The position numbers and the translations under genes are program-made. Of a stretch of 64,000 bases of DNA, positions 26,702-37,444 are shown piece after piece (position 1 is the first letter of the stretch; every line of letters begins with the position of its first letter). Source of the DNA: Whitmania pigra (taxonomy: Eukaryota; Annelida; Clitellata; Hirudinida; Haemopidae). The notes beneath the pieces are model-generated. The model did not search any database, was not told the origin of the DNA, and worked only from the letters and a program-made list of their open reading frames with translations. Location of the stretch: the NCBI GenBank assembly GCA_021613335.1, contig JAJTWR010000308.1, positions 697,501 through 761,500 of the forward strand, given 5' to 3'.

Positions 26702-27439
26702 GTTTGGAAGAGTGAGAGTTTTACAAATAAAGTTTGAATCACCCTCAATATTTTTTTCTTTCACTTTCATTTTCAGACCATTTGAAAGAGCGAGATAAGG
26801 TTGATGATGATGTTGATGAGGGCAGGCCATGAATATGCAGTTATGGACAGCACTTTAGAGTAATGGAATATTTATTTGTTAGCCATTACATTTATTTATT
26901 TATTTATTTACATCTACGTTAAAAAATATGAAGTCACAATTCCTGTTAACAAAAAAAAAAAAAAAGAAGAGAAGTTGATAATGATGTTATAATTTATACA
27001 AAAATATGTGGGAAATATTTGGAATAAAGGAATTTATTAAATTAAGAATCGTTCGCGTTTATTTGCACTTTCAAAGTTTTTGTTCATAAATAGTTTTTGG
27101 CGGTGTTGGTCGGTAATTATTTATTTTATTTTATTTCTTTAATTAATTATTTATTTTATTTTATTTTTTTAATTAATTAATTAATTAATTAATTTTATTT
27201 CTTTAATTAATTATTTATTTTATTTTATTTCTTTAGTTATTTTTTATGACAGACATGATGAGGAACCTTGTGTGCCGAATCACGCTGCCATTTATTTGTT
27301 TACGAAATCATTTTTTAAATATATTCTTTAGGAATTTATTTCTTAATTCAAAGCAAATATCTTTCTTGTTTGCACAAAGAAAAGAGAAGTTTAAGTAGTC
27401 CATTTAGGAAAAGATCAATTTGAGAATGAGATTTTTTTT

Positions 27440-27560
27440 AATTTATGTGGCGCCGTTACCACTGCTTCTTGTTTCTGTGCTTATTGGATTATAAGTCCGT
27501 TGGGCGTAGCATCACGAATGCAAAACCATTTATATAGCGCCTGCTCCCGCCTAGAGCCGT
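27440..27560 (+). repeat. Dispersed GCGCC repeat family, copy
   Basis: Carries ttatgtggcgcc at its left and accatttatatagcgcc at its right, the two blocks seen in the copies at 28795 and 43908, with a different middle. Confidence 0.5.
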
Positions 27561-28794
27561 GTCCAGTTTTTCCTTGCTTAACTCGTTTTCTAATCATCCA
27601 CATGATTGTCTTTCCAAAAACACAGATGAATGTTGAAGTAACTCTTTGTTCAAAGTCTCACAATAAATCTGATTTCTCACAATTTCACATTTTAAGCGCA
27701 TTAAATAACATTTAATATTTCTCCAAACATTATTAATAGACCTTTAGAATATTTATTGTTAAACCATTTTATTTTGCATTTTAAATTTCCTAAGGATCAC
27801 ATTCTTTATGAGAGTCATATATATTTATTAGGTTTGTGGGTACTGCGTATTATTGATTTGTAAAATTAGAACAGCGATAAAATAATATAATTGTAATGTA
27901 AAAATAGAAATAATATTGATAAATGCTGCCCTCTGCTTGTAATAAGTAACGTTAAGAATAATTTTATTTTAAATAAAAAAATTTTTCGCTGCTTCTGAAT
28001 TCTTGTGATAAATTTCTTATTTATTTTCATGCTGCTTCCTAGTGCAGTTAATAAATTAAAACATGTATTAATAAATAATATTATTAATAACCATAAGTAT
28101 TAAAATACTATTAAATAATTAATAATATCAAGTATTAATGTTATTTTTATTTTAAAATATTTTGTTATTATTTATTAACAATGAAGAGTCTTATTTTTTC
28201 GACAAACCCAAGGAAATTTCATAAATTATTATGAATTAAAAATTAAGTCAAATTATTTCAACTCATTTTGTATAAAAACATTTTGTACAAATACATTTAT
28301 TTAGAATCAGTTTGTTTGCTTGTTGAAAGAAAGTTTTATAAAAACATTCTGTTTAATAGCATTAGTGTAAACACATTTGGAATTAAAGCATTTGTTCATA
28401 AACAATAATAAACTTGTTTAAAAACCTTTCCTAAAATAGCATTAGTTTCTTAATTCTATCCGAAACTTCCATTGTGATCCTTCGGGAATGAAGGAAAGGA
28501 ATTGTTTTAAACTTTTTGACTCATTAACAGCTTCCTCGAGCCAAACAATTCGTTTGAAGAAGTCTGCCTTCAAAGTTAATGAAATTACATCACAATTCGA
28601 ACAAATCGATGGCACTAGAGAGTTCTGTTTAAGTTCTTCAAGAATGTATTTTATTTTTTTGCGGCTTTAATCCAATAAAGTGTTTCTTTTTCCGATCACT
28701 TTACATAGCTTCAAACTGGGATAGGCATTTGATTATGTAATTATTTTAATTAATAGATGTCATTGTTATACAATAACATTATAATCGTACTTCA

Positions 28795-28895
28795 TTTATC
28801 TAGCTCCACAAGCATAGCGTCAGAGGCGCTTCTTGTAACCATTTATACAGCGCTCCTTCCAGGCTGGGGTTCGAACACGACATTATTATTATCTT
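28795..28895 (+). repeat. Dispersed GCGCC repeat family, good copy
   Basis: Ordered blocks: gcatagcgtcagaggcgctt, cttgtaaccatttatacagc, gctcctt and ggggttcgaacacg. The same order is found at 43908-44030. The last block resembles a tRNA-type B box (GGTTCGANNC), so a SINE is possible, but I see no clear A box or tail. Confidence 0.65.
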
Positions 28896-29733
28896 TTAAA
28901 TTGCGTGGCGTTCTTTAATTGGTTCATTTGTTTTTGTTTCCCAGCATTTGTTGGTGCCTACCAGTGGTTTGTTAATGAGGGTCAGTCTGACGATGGAAGC
29001 GTGTGTTTCCTTAAGGCTGGAGTTGTTCTATTTTAGTTTATTTTGCTGCTTTAATATTCGTGCTTTTAGGCATTTCGTTCAATGAAATTTCTCAAGAAAA
29101 TAATTTTAAAAAGTGAATAAATCTTTAATAAATGCATGCTAACACTATCATATATCATATTCATATCTTTACAAATTCAATTATTCAAACAGACCAACTT
29201 TTGACAGCATCCTCCTAACAATAATTTCAAAAAAGAAATATTTGCTTCAAATCATTTTAACTTTTATTTTGGGCGAACAAATATTTTCTTACCAAAGTCT
29301 GAACAGAAAGCTGAGTTTTGGATGTTGTCAATTTGTTCAAACTCGAGAGGCAGCTAAATTAACTAAATATTTAAAATATTTATTTATTTACGTCACACAT
29401 TAAATATTATTTATAATTAGAACCTATAAATTAACTAAATATTTGAAATATAATAACAAGACCCCACAAATTAAATAAATATTTGAAATATTGTAATCAG
29501 GAAATATTAGGATGAGGGTTCAGGTGTGTAAAAAAAGAATTAATAACAGCATAATAATTGAATTAATAATAATAATAATTGAAGTAATAACAAAATACAA
29601 CGAATCAACTTTGCAAAGAACTAATTACGATTAAGTTATTAGGATGAATAAAAAAACTTGCTTCAAAGGAGCCTAGAATTGATCGAATAACGACATTATA
29701 TTTTGTTTTTCACAATTTTTTAAATGATATAAT

Positions 29734-29990
29734 ATAATAAAATTTAAATGATAATATAATATAATAATATAATATAATATATAATATAATATAATATAAT
29801 ATAATATAATTAATATAATATAATATAATATAATATAATATAATATATATAATATAATATAATATAATATAATATAATATAATATAATATAATATAATAT
29901 AACATAACATAACATAACATAACACAACACAGCACAGCACAGCACAGCACAACACAACACAACACAACACAACATAATATAATATAATAT
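29734..29990. repeat. Pentanucleotide array (TATAA)n grading into (AACAC)n and (AGCAC)n
   Basis: Unit-variant blocks are laid out almost symmetrically: AATAT units, then AACAT, AACAC, four AGCAC, AACAC, AACAT and AATAT again. An LTR element has inserted in the array; AATAT-type units resume just after it at 31824-31845. Frames with runs of Leu, Cys, Tyr and Ile across it are repeat artefacts. Confidence 0.9.
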
Positions 29991-30299
29991 TGTTGTAAAC
30001 TTAGATTTTTGGAAATTAATTAAGTTTATATGGCTAATATAATTAAATTTATACTTAATTATATTTGGCATCTTTTCCGGGCACGTGGGATCTATTTTTG
30101 CTACAGAAAAGCATTCTCGATAATCACCTGACAAACAACGAGAATCAAGACAACTTGGAAGCCCAAATATCCATTTGCATTCTTAAGTACCTCAATCCTT
30201 AAACACTTAAACTTCTATTATTCAGTTCCGTTAACTGAATATCTGCTCTAATAAACTTATTAGTTAACTTACTTATTTGCGGACCCCCGGGTTATTTCA
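29991..30299 (+). repeat. 5' LTR
   Basis: 309 bp, TG...CA ends. Contains an AATAAA-type signal in ctaataaactt about 50 bp from its 3' end, as expected near the R/U5 boundary. Confidence 0.92.
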
Positions 30300-30300
30300 T

Positions 30301-30318
30301 TGGTGTCAGGAGTGGGAT
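30301..30318 (+). other. Primer-binding site
   Basis: TGGTGTCAGGAGTGGGAT starts with TGG, complementary to the CCA end of a tRNA, one base after the LTR. I cannot say which tRNA. Confidence 0.7.
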
Positions 30319-30333
30319 CCCAAAAAGTAAGTC

Positions 30334-31503
30334 ATGAGCAAGGTCTTAGAAGATTTAACTTTTGCTGGAATGAGACGTGAGCTTAAGTTGAGGCAAATGG
30401 ATTCGAAAGGCTCCAGGGAAGAATTGCAGGATCGCCTGCTGTCGTGGATAGTAGATCAGGGTGAGGATCCAGAAGCTTATATATTTGTTGATCCGGGTCT
30501 GAAATGGGTGATGGGAAATATGGATAAAATGATGCAAAGCTTTGAAGAAAAGATGGAAAAAGTAACTGAGGTTTTCTCCAACAAGGCCTCTACTAGCTAC
30601 CAACCGGAGGAGACTCCATCAAGCACCATAAACATCATGCCAGCTGAGGCCTCAGCAGTGTACCCGATTGCCACACTGGTTTCGGTTGAGAAGGAGACCG
30701 AGGAAATTGTAGATGGAAGGACTTTGGAAAGCGAAGTGTTTCTTCCATGGAGTGAGGAATCGGGAATGGAGCTGAGGGAAGAGCTGGGTGAGGAGAACGG
30801 TGCTGAGGAGACCTTTGCTGAGGTGAGTGAGGCCAGTTTGGTAGTTGACGGGGACAGTCCAATAGTGGAGCTCCCAATAAATGTTGAGAATGAGGACAAA
30901 GGTGAGCTGAGGGAAAGTTTCGCAAACTCCAGAGAAGTCGCGCCAGTTCCCGATGAGCCAATTCCGTGCACGATTGCCTCGTTGGTATCGGTTGTGGAGA
31001 GAACCGAAGAAATAATTGAAGGGGGGACTTTGGGAGAGACCAGAGTGGAGCCTCCTCGAGTTGAGGAATCAGTGGAGGAACTGGGGTTGGGAGTTTCCGA
31101 ATTCGATTCAGCTGTGGATGTTGTGAAGGTTGGAGCTGCGGATGTCATTGTAACTAAGGGTGGCGGTGAGGTACTCGGCGGTCGTGAGTACGTGGTTGAT
31201 AAGATGGGATCAATGTCTGAGGAGTTCATTTGTGGAGTTCTCAGTCAGGGCGGGCTTTCTGGCCTTCGGAAGTCGTCGGAGATTCGAGGCGAGCATTTAG
31301 TGCTGTTGGTTGTTTTGCTGATCTTTTTCAGCAAGCGTTTTAGTAGAGATACGAGAAGAGGAAGGGCTTGCATTGAAACAATGGTGATGCATGGGCACCA
31401 TGTTAGAGATTGTGTCCCGAGAGTAAAAATGAAGGTGGCACACATTCCCCAACTGGCGAAGTACCACGGGGAGCAGCAGTCTGTTCGGGACGAACAGATT
31501 TAA
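30334..31503 (+). CDS. SAP-domain gag-like protein of the LTR element
   Basis: 389 aa, starting 15 bases past the primer-binding site. Residues 7-40 form a SAP-type helix-turn-helix (LTFAGMRRELKLRQ...SREELQDRLLSWI), a DNA/chromatin-binding fold also found at the start of some LTR-element gag proteins. Residues 56-80 look like a short amphipathic helix or coiled coil. The middle is very acidic. Residues 110-134 (YPIATLVSVEKETEEIVDG) recur at 211-235 (PCTIASLVSVVERTEEIIEG), an internal duplication. A hydrophobic stretch lies at 321-332, then a basic Arg-rich stretch. The tail, YHGEQQSVRDEQI and stop, resembles the C-terminal ends of some gag-pol polyproteins (weak). No zinc knuckle, protease or polymerase. 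The frame is intact and less AT-rich than its surroundings. Confidence 0.8.
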   Translation: MSKVLEDLTFAGMRRELKLRQMDSKGSREELQDRLLSWIVDQGEDPEAYIFVDPGLKWVMGNMDKMMQSFEEKMEKVTEVFSNKASTSYQPEETPSSTINIMPAEASAVYPIATLVSVEKETEEIVDGRTLESEVFLPWSEESGMELREELGEENGAEETFAEVSEASLVVDGDSPIVELPINVENEDKGELRESFANSREVAPVPDEPIPCTIASLVSVVERTEEIIEGGTLGETRVEPPRVEESVEELGLGVSEFDSAVDVVKVGAADVIVTKGGGEVLGGREYVVDKMGSMSEEFICGVLSQGGLSGLRKSSEIRGEHLVLLVVLLIFFSKRFSRDTRRGRACIETMVMHGHHVRDCVPRVKMKVAHIPQLAKYHGEQQSVRDEQI

Positions 31504-31514
31504 GGAGGGTGTAA

Positions 31515-31823
31515 TGTTGTAAACTTAGATTTTTGGAAATTAATTAAGTTTATATTGCTAATATAATTAAATTTATACTTAATTATATTTGGCATCTTTT
31601 CCGGGCACGTGGGATCTATTTTTGCTACAGAAAAGCATTCTCGATAATCACCTGACAAACAACGAGAATCAAGACAACTTGGAAGCCCAAATATCCATTT
31701 GCATTCTTAAGTACCTCAATCCTTAAACACTTAAACTTCTATTATTCAGTTCCGTTAACTGAATATCTGCTCTAATAAACTTATTAGTTAACTTACTTAT
31801 TTGCGGACCCCCGGGTTATTTCA
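31515..31823 (+). repeat. 3' LTR
   Basis: 309 bp, same length as the 5' LTR and identical but for one base. Directly preceded by the purine-rich tract and followed by ATAT. Confidence 0.92.
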
Positions 31824-33500
31824 ATATAATATAATATAATATAATTGAAATTATTTTTAAATATGCATGTTATATTTTGTATCAAGTATATTATTATTAT
31901 AATTATTATTATTATTAACATTATTACCTATAATGATCTCATGTCATCGATTATGGCATACAAATAACTTTTTTATTTGATTATGCAAACTACTCAAAAA
32001 TGTTAAAATAAAATTTTAAGGCAAACAGCATTTAAAGTTTTAAGTTTGTTGTTTGCCAGTAACTAAGAAATGTTTTTCGCTTGGATTTCCATGTTTGAAG
32101 ACTTTCTAGGTTTCTAACTTTTTAGAAATTATTTTTCTAAGGATGTGCCAATTCTTTAAATTTAACTTAACCAATTTTTTAAATTTGTCTAATAAACATA
32201 ATGACACGTTTTAAAGTTTCATTAAAAATTAACAGTTTTAATTACGTCATAAAACTCTTCTGATCAGGTGTAATTATAAGTTGATACCTACCTTGCTATA
32301 TTTCAAACTTTTATTTATTTAGTTAGAATTGATTCCACTGAAATCAAGTTTCAAGTTGGTATCAAGTTTCAATAAAATTACAGAAATTACCAATTTATTT
32401 ACATATTCAATTTCTCAAATAGGTTTTCAAGCGACGTTTGCAGATCATTTTCTGCTGCAGGCATTGAACAGCATGGCCAATAAATGAAGTAAATTTTTAA
32501 TATTCGGCATCCTATCATCTTTACAATGTTGTAAATCACTTGTTCCATGTTTTGACAATTCATCCTTTTCAGATCCTGCAAGTCTTCTACACAAAAGTTC
32601 CTTATCTAAGGTCAACTGTGGGTTCAGAAAGAAACGCACTTCAATCATTTTAATCATTTAAATATTTTGTAATATTTATATTATATTATATCGATAATTT
32701 TTTTTAAATATCGTTAATTTAAAGCTGTAATTAGAGTTATTCTTTTTTTAGATAACAACTTTTAGGGGTTGTTTGTTGTTGATTGTGTTGTTGTGAAGTG
32801 GTTGGTTGGATGTGAGATTTGTGTGGACAGATAATGTCGCCGATATTTTAAAATGTCAATACGATATTATTTTGTGAATAAATTGCTTGAAAATATACGA
32901 AATAAATTCTAGATAAAATGATTAAAAGTTAAAAATGTTTAAAACTTTTACTTTTCAAAGTTTGGTTTTTATAAATTTCCTCCTTTGGTTCTGAATGCTT
33001 CCTGAAAAATTAACTTCTCTCGATATTAAAACACACAAATCATGGTGAACTTGTGGAATTATTTAAATTTAAGATAACTTCGCTCTGAACTTGCACTGAT
33101 TTTTATCCTCATCATCATCATCATCATCCCCAGGGCCAAAACAACCGACACCATCATCATCATCATCATCCCATGTCAAATGTTCCTCCATTTTCTAGAT
33201 GCGATAAAATTGTTGATGCATTTTGTGCATATGTGCTGTTTTTATAATTCCGAGTACTTTTTGCAAGTATACTGTTGCCGTGATAAATAAAAACAATTTC
33301 TTAGTTCCTGCTAGTGCCATTTGTAATGTACACGTGATAAAAAATTGATTTAATAAACATTATTTTATGAAACAACTAATTTATTCGTGAAACTGAAACT
33401 TATTTCCTTAATGAAGTTTATTCATCACAAGTTTCAAATGTCTTCTTAAGTTCAACGAGAACCCAAAGTGGATGAGGATTGTACGTTTATCATGTTTCAG

Positions 33501-33622
33501 AAAACAGAGGAGATAAACAAGAATAAATGAATACATTCGCCTTAAATGTTCTTATTTAAACAAAACAGAGGAGATAAACAAAAATAAATAAATACATTCG
33601 CCTTAAATGTTCTTATTTAAAC
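33501..33622. repeat. Tandem duplication, 61-bp unit, 2 copies
   Basis: Each copy starts aaaacagaggagataaacaa and ends cttatttaaac; the two differ at about two positions. Confidence 0.92.
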
Positions 33623-33826
33623 AAAACTAAAAACTGAAGACTTCCATCCAGAAGGAGAAGGGCGTGAGAAGAAAAGACATCTTACCAGGACGTTGCCAGC
33701 CCTCAGCTGAAATGCGATACAGCAACCTCTAATTGAGAGGAAATGGAAATCCTTGTTGACGTCATTTGGAACTACAATTTAGAACTACTGCTTTCCAGGT
33801 TATTCGAACGCTTTAGTGAAGTCGAT

Positions 33827-33944
33827 TTAATAATATAAACAATAACCATTACGTTTAATGACGAGTTAATAATAGAAACAATAACCATTACGTTTAACGA
33901 TGAGTTAATAATATAAACAATAACCATTACATTAAATGACGAGT
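33827..33944. repeat. Tandem repeat, 39-bp unit, 3 copies
   Basis: Unit begins taataatataaacaataacc and ends aatgacgagt; copies differ by single bases. Confidence 0.9.
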
Positions 33945-35965
33945 TTCAAATTAAAATTACTGAAACGAAGAAAGATGATGTTTGGAAAAAAAACAACAAC
34001 AACAAGTCAAGAGAAACATGTAAATTGCAATGAAAAGTATTCAAAAGAATGAAAACAAATTGGAGAACTTCAATCTCCTGAATTTGTCGATAAAAACTTC
34101 AACAAACGCCTGTAGTGACTCCTCAGTTTAAACTTTTTGCCGTATTTTTGTAATTAAAAAAAAAATTCAATCAAACAAATAATATTAATGTCCAACTTAA
34201 TTTAAGCATTTTCAAAACAAAATGTTTGAATAAGCAATTAATCATTTTTATCGATCGTTAAAAAAATGGATTTTCTATCCGACAAACAATTTCTCTCCTT
34301 TTTCGATAAAATGATTTTCTGTCAATCAACAACCGAATGGAAAAATATTAATAGTAATGACCTCCAATGACGTGAGATTACGAATAATACATCGGTGTCA
34401 GACAATGAAATCATTACCTGACTTTGATTCGTTGCATCGTTGTGTAATGGTGTCATGTATCACTGTTTCGCGGTGTCATGATTTATAGCGACATGGTATC
34501 ATGCATCATTGTGATGTGTAGCACTCTATTACCTCATGTATCGGCAAAGAATTCTTAAAAAAATTAAAGTTTAGATTTATTAAACTCCCAAAGACTTTAA
34601 AAAGTATTTTCCGGGTTGGAATAAATTAAGACCTAATTTAAATTAAAATTTATAGTATAATTAATTTAAGATAAAATTAATTTAAGAATATTTAGATTTA
34701 ATCTCTCCTATGAAAACAACTATCCAATTTCATATTTGTTGAGGATTTCTAAAGTTTCAAGAACACTCGAAGGGATTGAATTGCGACGACTTGACGTGTG
34801 TTTCGTGTTCCAAGAAGAATTTCATGAATATTTGATCCCACGTCAAAAATATATTTCAAAATTTAATTCACAAAAACGAATATCTCTCGAATTTTATTAG
34901 TCGCAGGCTGAAGCAGAATTCTAGAATTGCTTATATAAAGTTTTTCAATTTATTAGATTTTCTTAATTATTATTTATTATTAATTTTCCGAACCAAGATC
35001 TGAACATGATACTTTTTTAGATTGAAAAGTTTAAAATATTTCATTTCCTCAAGAACGGAGGATTTGAGTTACGTATTGGCAGGTGGTTACTTGCAGGTGT
35101 TCCTAGAAAAACAATGAATTGTTCGTGATTAAAAGTAAAAAAAAATAATGCAGGAAATTGTTTATAAATAACTTTTTTAAATTGAATAAAATAGAAAAGA
35201 ATAAAATAAATAAAATAAATTAAAGCGAGGTTGTCACGAAAATGAAAATAAAACGTTCATTGACAGGAAAACTTGAAATAAATAACACAATTTATCACGC
35301 AGACTGAGTTTAATTAATTAATTACATTTTCAATTATTACATATAATAAATCTTTTACAATTAATGATTGCATAAATAAACAACGTCAAAAATTAGATTA
35401 AATCGTACTTCGTTATATCGATGTTTCATTCCATTAAATATTATTCTATTAATTAATTTAATTCAAAATTAAATGTAATTATCTCCAAATATAATTATAA
35501 TTTTCCATTAAAGAAATGGTTACAGTTAATTATAAAAAAATTAAAATATTAATATTAAAAAAATAATTAGTTGTGGGTAATAATAATTATAATATTATTA
35601 ATTATTAATAATAAGTAATAATAATTATAATATTATTAATTATTATTTTGATTATTGTTACTTTATTTATTTATTTTGAAAATTGTTACTTTAAAAAATA
35701 ATTAATTTTAAATATTATGGTATATATGATAATATATTATAATGGTTATAACATTAAAATTATAATTATTAATTAATAATTAACTAATTAAAATAATGTT
35801 AGTGTTAATAAAATTAAAGAATAATCGTGATTTCAATATCAAAGTGTTCTAAGCTCAACCTTAATGGTAATGATGATAAAAATTGTAATGGCAATAAATA
35901 AAGTTTAATTTTTAGGGTTATATTCAATGTCTTTTTCTACGTAGTCATTATACATTATAGAGCAA

Positions 35966-36127
35966 AGAGAGTCCAGACAGCGCAGAAGCCCAATTATCTA
36001 TTTGCATCCTTAAGTATTTCAAATTCCTTAAACGCTTAACTTTGGTTATTCAGTTCCGTTAACTGAATATTTGCCCTAATAAACTTATTAGTTGACTTAC
36101 TAATTTGCGGACCCCCTGGTTATTTCA
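35966..36127 (+). mobile_element. Truncated, diverged LTR related to the element at 29991
   Basis: About 160 bp matching the right half of the 309-bp LTR: shared blocks include gcccaa.tatc, ttcagttccgttaactgaat, ctaataaacttattagtt and ttgcggacccc, ending ttatttca. Differences are spread throughout, so this is an older relative. The left half is missing and no inside sequence follows: solo or truncated LTR. Confidence 0.85.
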
Positions 36128-36629
36128 GTAATAACAGTATTAATGTAAGCAATGTTTCAGCGGAAAAATATTTCAAGCACCAGAAAGAGAGAAATCTGAG
36201 TAAGCTTTTTCAGAGCAAACAAAATGTGTTTGTCGAATTTTAGCGGCCAAAATTCGTTGCGTGAATGAATGCATCACGTGAATGAATGACATTAAAGAAA
36301 AGGAAACATGGAATAAAATAAAGATTTTAATTTCAAATTCATGAAAAAGCACTTGAATGATATTGAAAGAAATTAGAATGAACTTATTGAAATTATTTTC
36401 AATGTTATCATAAATATGATATTAATAATAATATTTAAATATAAATTGATTTATTTATTAACAAAAGCTAATCTTAAGAACAGAAATTATTTTCAATGTT
36501 ATGATAAATATGATATTAATATAAACATTTAAACTATTATTATATACAAATTATAAAAACAAATATTAATGTAGACATGTAACTTCAAAACCTCCTTTCT
36601 TCAAGACATGCAAGTAAATGTCGTGTTAG

Positions 36630-36945
36630 TTAACATTAATTATATATCCATATCTAAATTATTGTAATTTAATCTGGGCATCCAATTACGCTACTAACTT
36701 ACGTCCTTTACTCATTCTTCAAAAGAAATTTGTGCGTATAGCCTTGTGTTTACCGTATAACTCTCATAGAGATATTATTTTCAAAAAGTTCAAATTACTC
36801 AAAGTTCACCAGATAAATCTCCTCAATGCCGATATCTTCATGTACAAACTTGATCATCACATGTTGCCTGCATCATTTGAACGTATGTTCTCAAAAGTCT
36901 CATCCTTCCTTTCATATAATATTCCTTGTCAAAAATGTCGATGAA
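36630..36945 (+). pseudogene. Non-LTR retrotransposon (LINE) reverse-transcriptase tail, fragment
   Basis: About 105 codons in one frame ending at a stop at 36942. It reads IYPYLNYCNLIWASNYATN, then LILQKKFVRI, and later LNADIFMYKLDHHMLPASF, the conserved C-terminal end of reverse transcriptases from CR1/L2-like LINEs (Y..YCN..W...Y.TNL..L..LQK..VR and FMY....LLP). The upstream polymerase core is absent; a stop precedes the fragment at 36627. A 5'-truncated dead copy. The exact LINE clade is not settled. Confidence 0.8.
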
Positions 36946-37025
36946 AACTCAGTTTTTATTGTCTTGATTTTTTGAGACAATAGCAGTAGAGTCAAATGAT
37001 TGTACTCCTGATAGACCTACACAGG

Positions 37026-37440
37026 CTAAAAATCAGTTTCGGTAGGTAGACATTTTTCGGAAGTTTGAGACTGAGATTTATCGTCATACAAAAGGCTAAA
37101 CGGGGAGGTAAGGTTGAATTTGAACGACATTTTGGTGTCAAAAAAGATAAGTGGTATCCGCTTTATTAAAGCAATTTCTATATTAGATGATTCTATCGCT
37201 CTTGCTTCAATTACATTGGGCTGCAATAGTGTGATTGTGATCCGATTTCTATTGCAAAGACCTTTAGAGGGTAATAAGTTTCTCAGGAGAACGATAACAG
37301 CGCCAATCTTCATTCTGAGTTTGTGGGATGGCATTCCACTCGGAGTCAAAGTTTTCAAAAATTCCTCTGGATATTCAAGTTGGTCTTCACTTAATCACTC
37401 ACTATATCTACACTTTGTTGTTTGAGAAGACTCAACAGCT
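37026..37440 (-). pseudogene. Decayed Pif1-type helicase fragment, probably Helitron
   Basis: In one frame, LEYPEEFLKTLTPSGMPSHK is followed by LRMKIGAVIVLLRNLLPSKG and LCNRN, the C-terminal signature of Pif1 helicases carried by Helitrons and their host relatives (YP.EFLNSLTPSGMPPHKL.LK.G.PIMLLRNL....GLCNGTRL). An in-frame stop (TGA near 37395) splits the frame upstream of this block. The final motif region (FAMTINKSQGQTFEKVG in intact members) is shortened to YDDKSQSQTSEK. No Rep or earlier helicase motif is nearby. Next to the LINE fragment, in opposite orientation. Confidence 0.85.
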
Positions 37441-37444
37441 TTGA

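Larger units (their letters stand above)
25985..29730. other. AT-rich region upstream of the GPCR, no gene recognised
   Basis: The missing signal-peptide exon and promoter of the class B GPCR should lie here (minus strand), but I could not single out an exon with a phase-0 donor and a hydrophobic start. The region holds a 15-bp tandem array, ATTT-rich runs at 26895-26915 and 27120-27240, a 15-A run near 26951 and two copies of the dispersed GCGCC repeat. Confidence 0.5.
29991..31823 (+). mobile_element. Non-autonomous LTR retrotransposon, young insertion
   Basis: Two 309-bp LTRs (29991-30299 and 31515-31823), starting TGTTGTAAAC and ending GTTATTTCA, differ at only one position that I can find (G/T near 30031), so the insertion is recent. 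A primer-binding site starts one base after the 5' LTR (TGGTGTCAGGAGTGGG, 30301). A purine-rich tract (taaggagggtgtaa) precedes the 3' LTR. A 4-bp duplication ATAT flanks the element, though the target is itself an ATAT-rich array. The inside is only 1215 bp with one open frame and no reverse transcriptase, integrase or protease, so it must rely on enzymes from another element, probably of the Ty3/gypsy type (inference). Confidence 0.92.
31846..35965. other. AT-rich intergenic stretch, no gene recognised
   Basis: No frame matches a family I know. Contents: CAT-rich tract 33105-33170, two tandem arrays (33501-33622 and 33827-33944) and very AT-rich DNA at 35300-35820. Confidence 0.5.

Noticed and set aside
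29673..30134. Cys/Leu/Tyr-rich frames of 86 and 153 codons
   Set aside because: Translation of the pentanucleotide array; runs into the LTR.
30597..31229. 210-codon Ser/Thr-rich minus-strand frame
   Set aside because: Antisense shadow of the SAP-domain frame of the LTR element.
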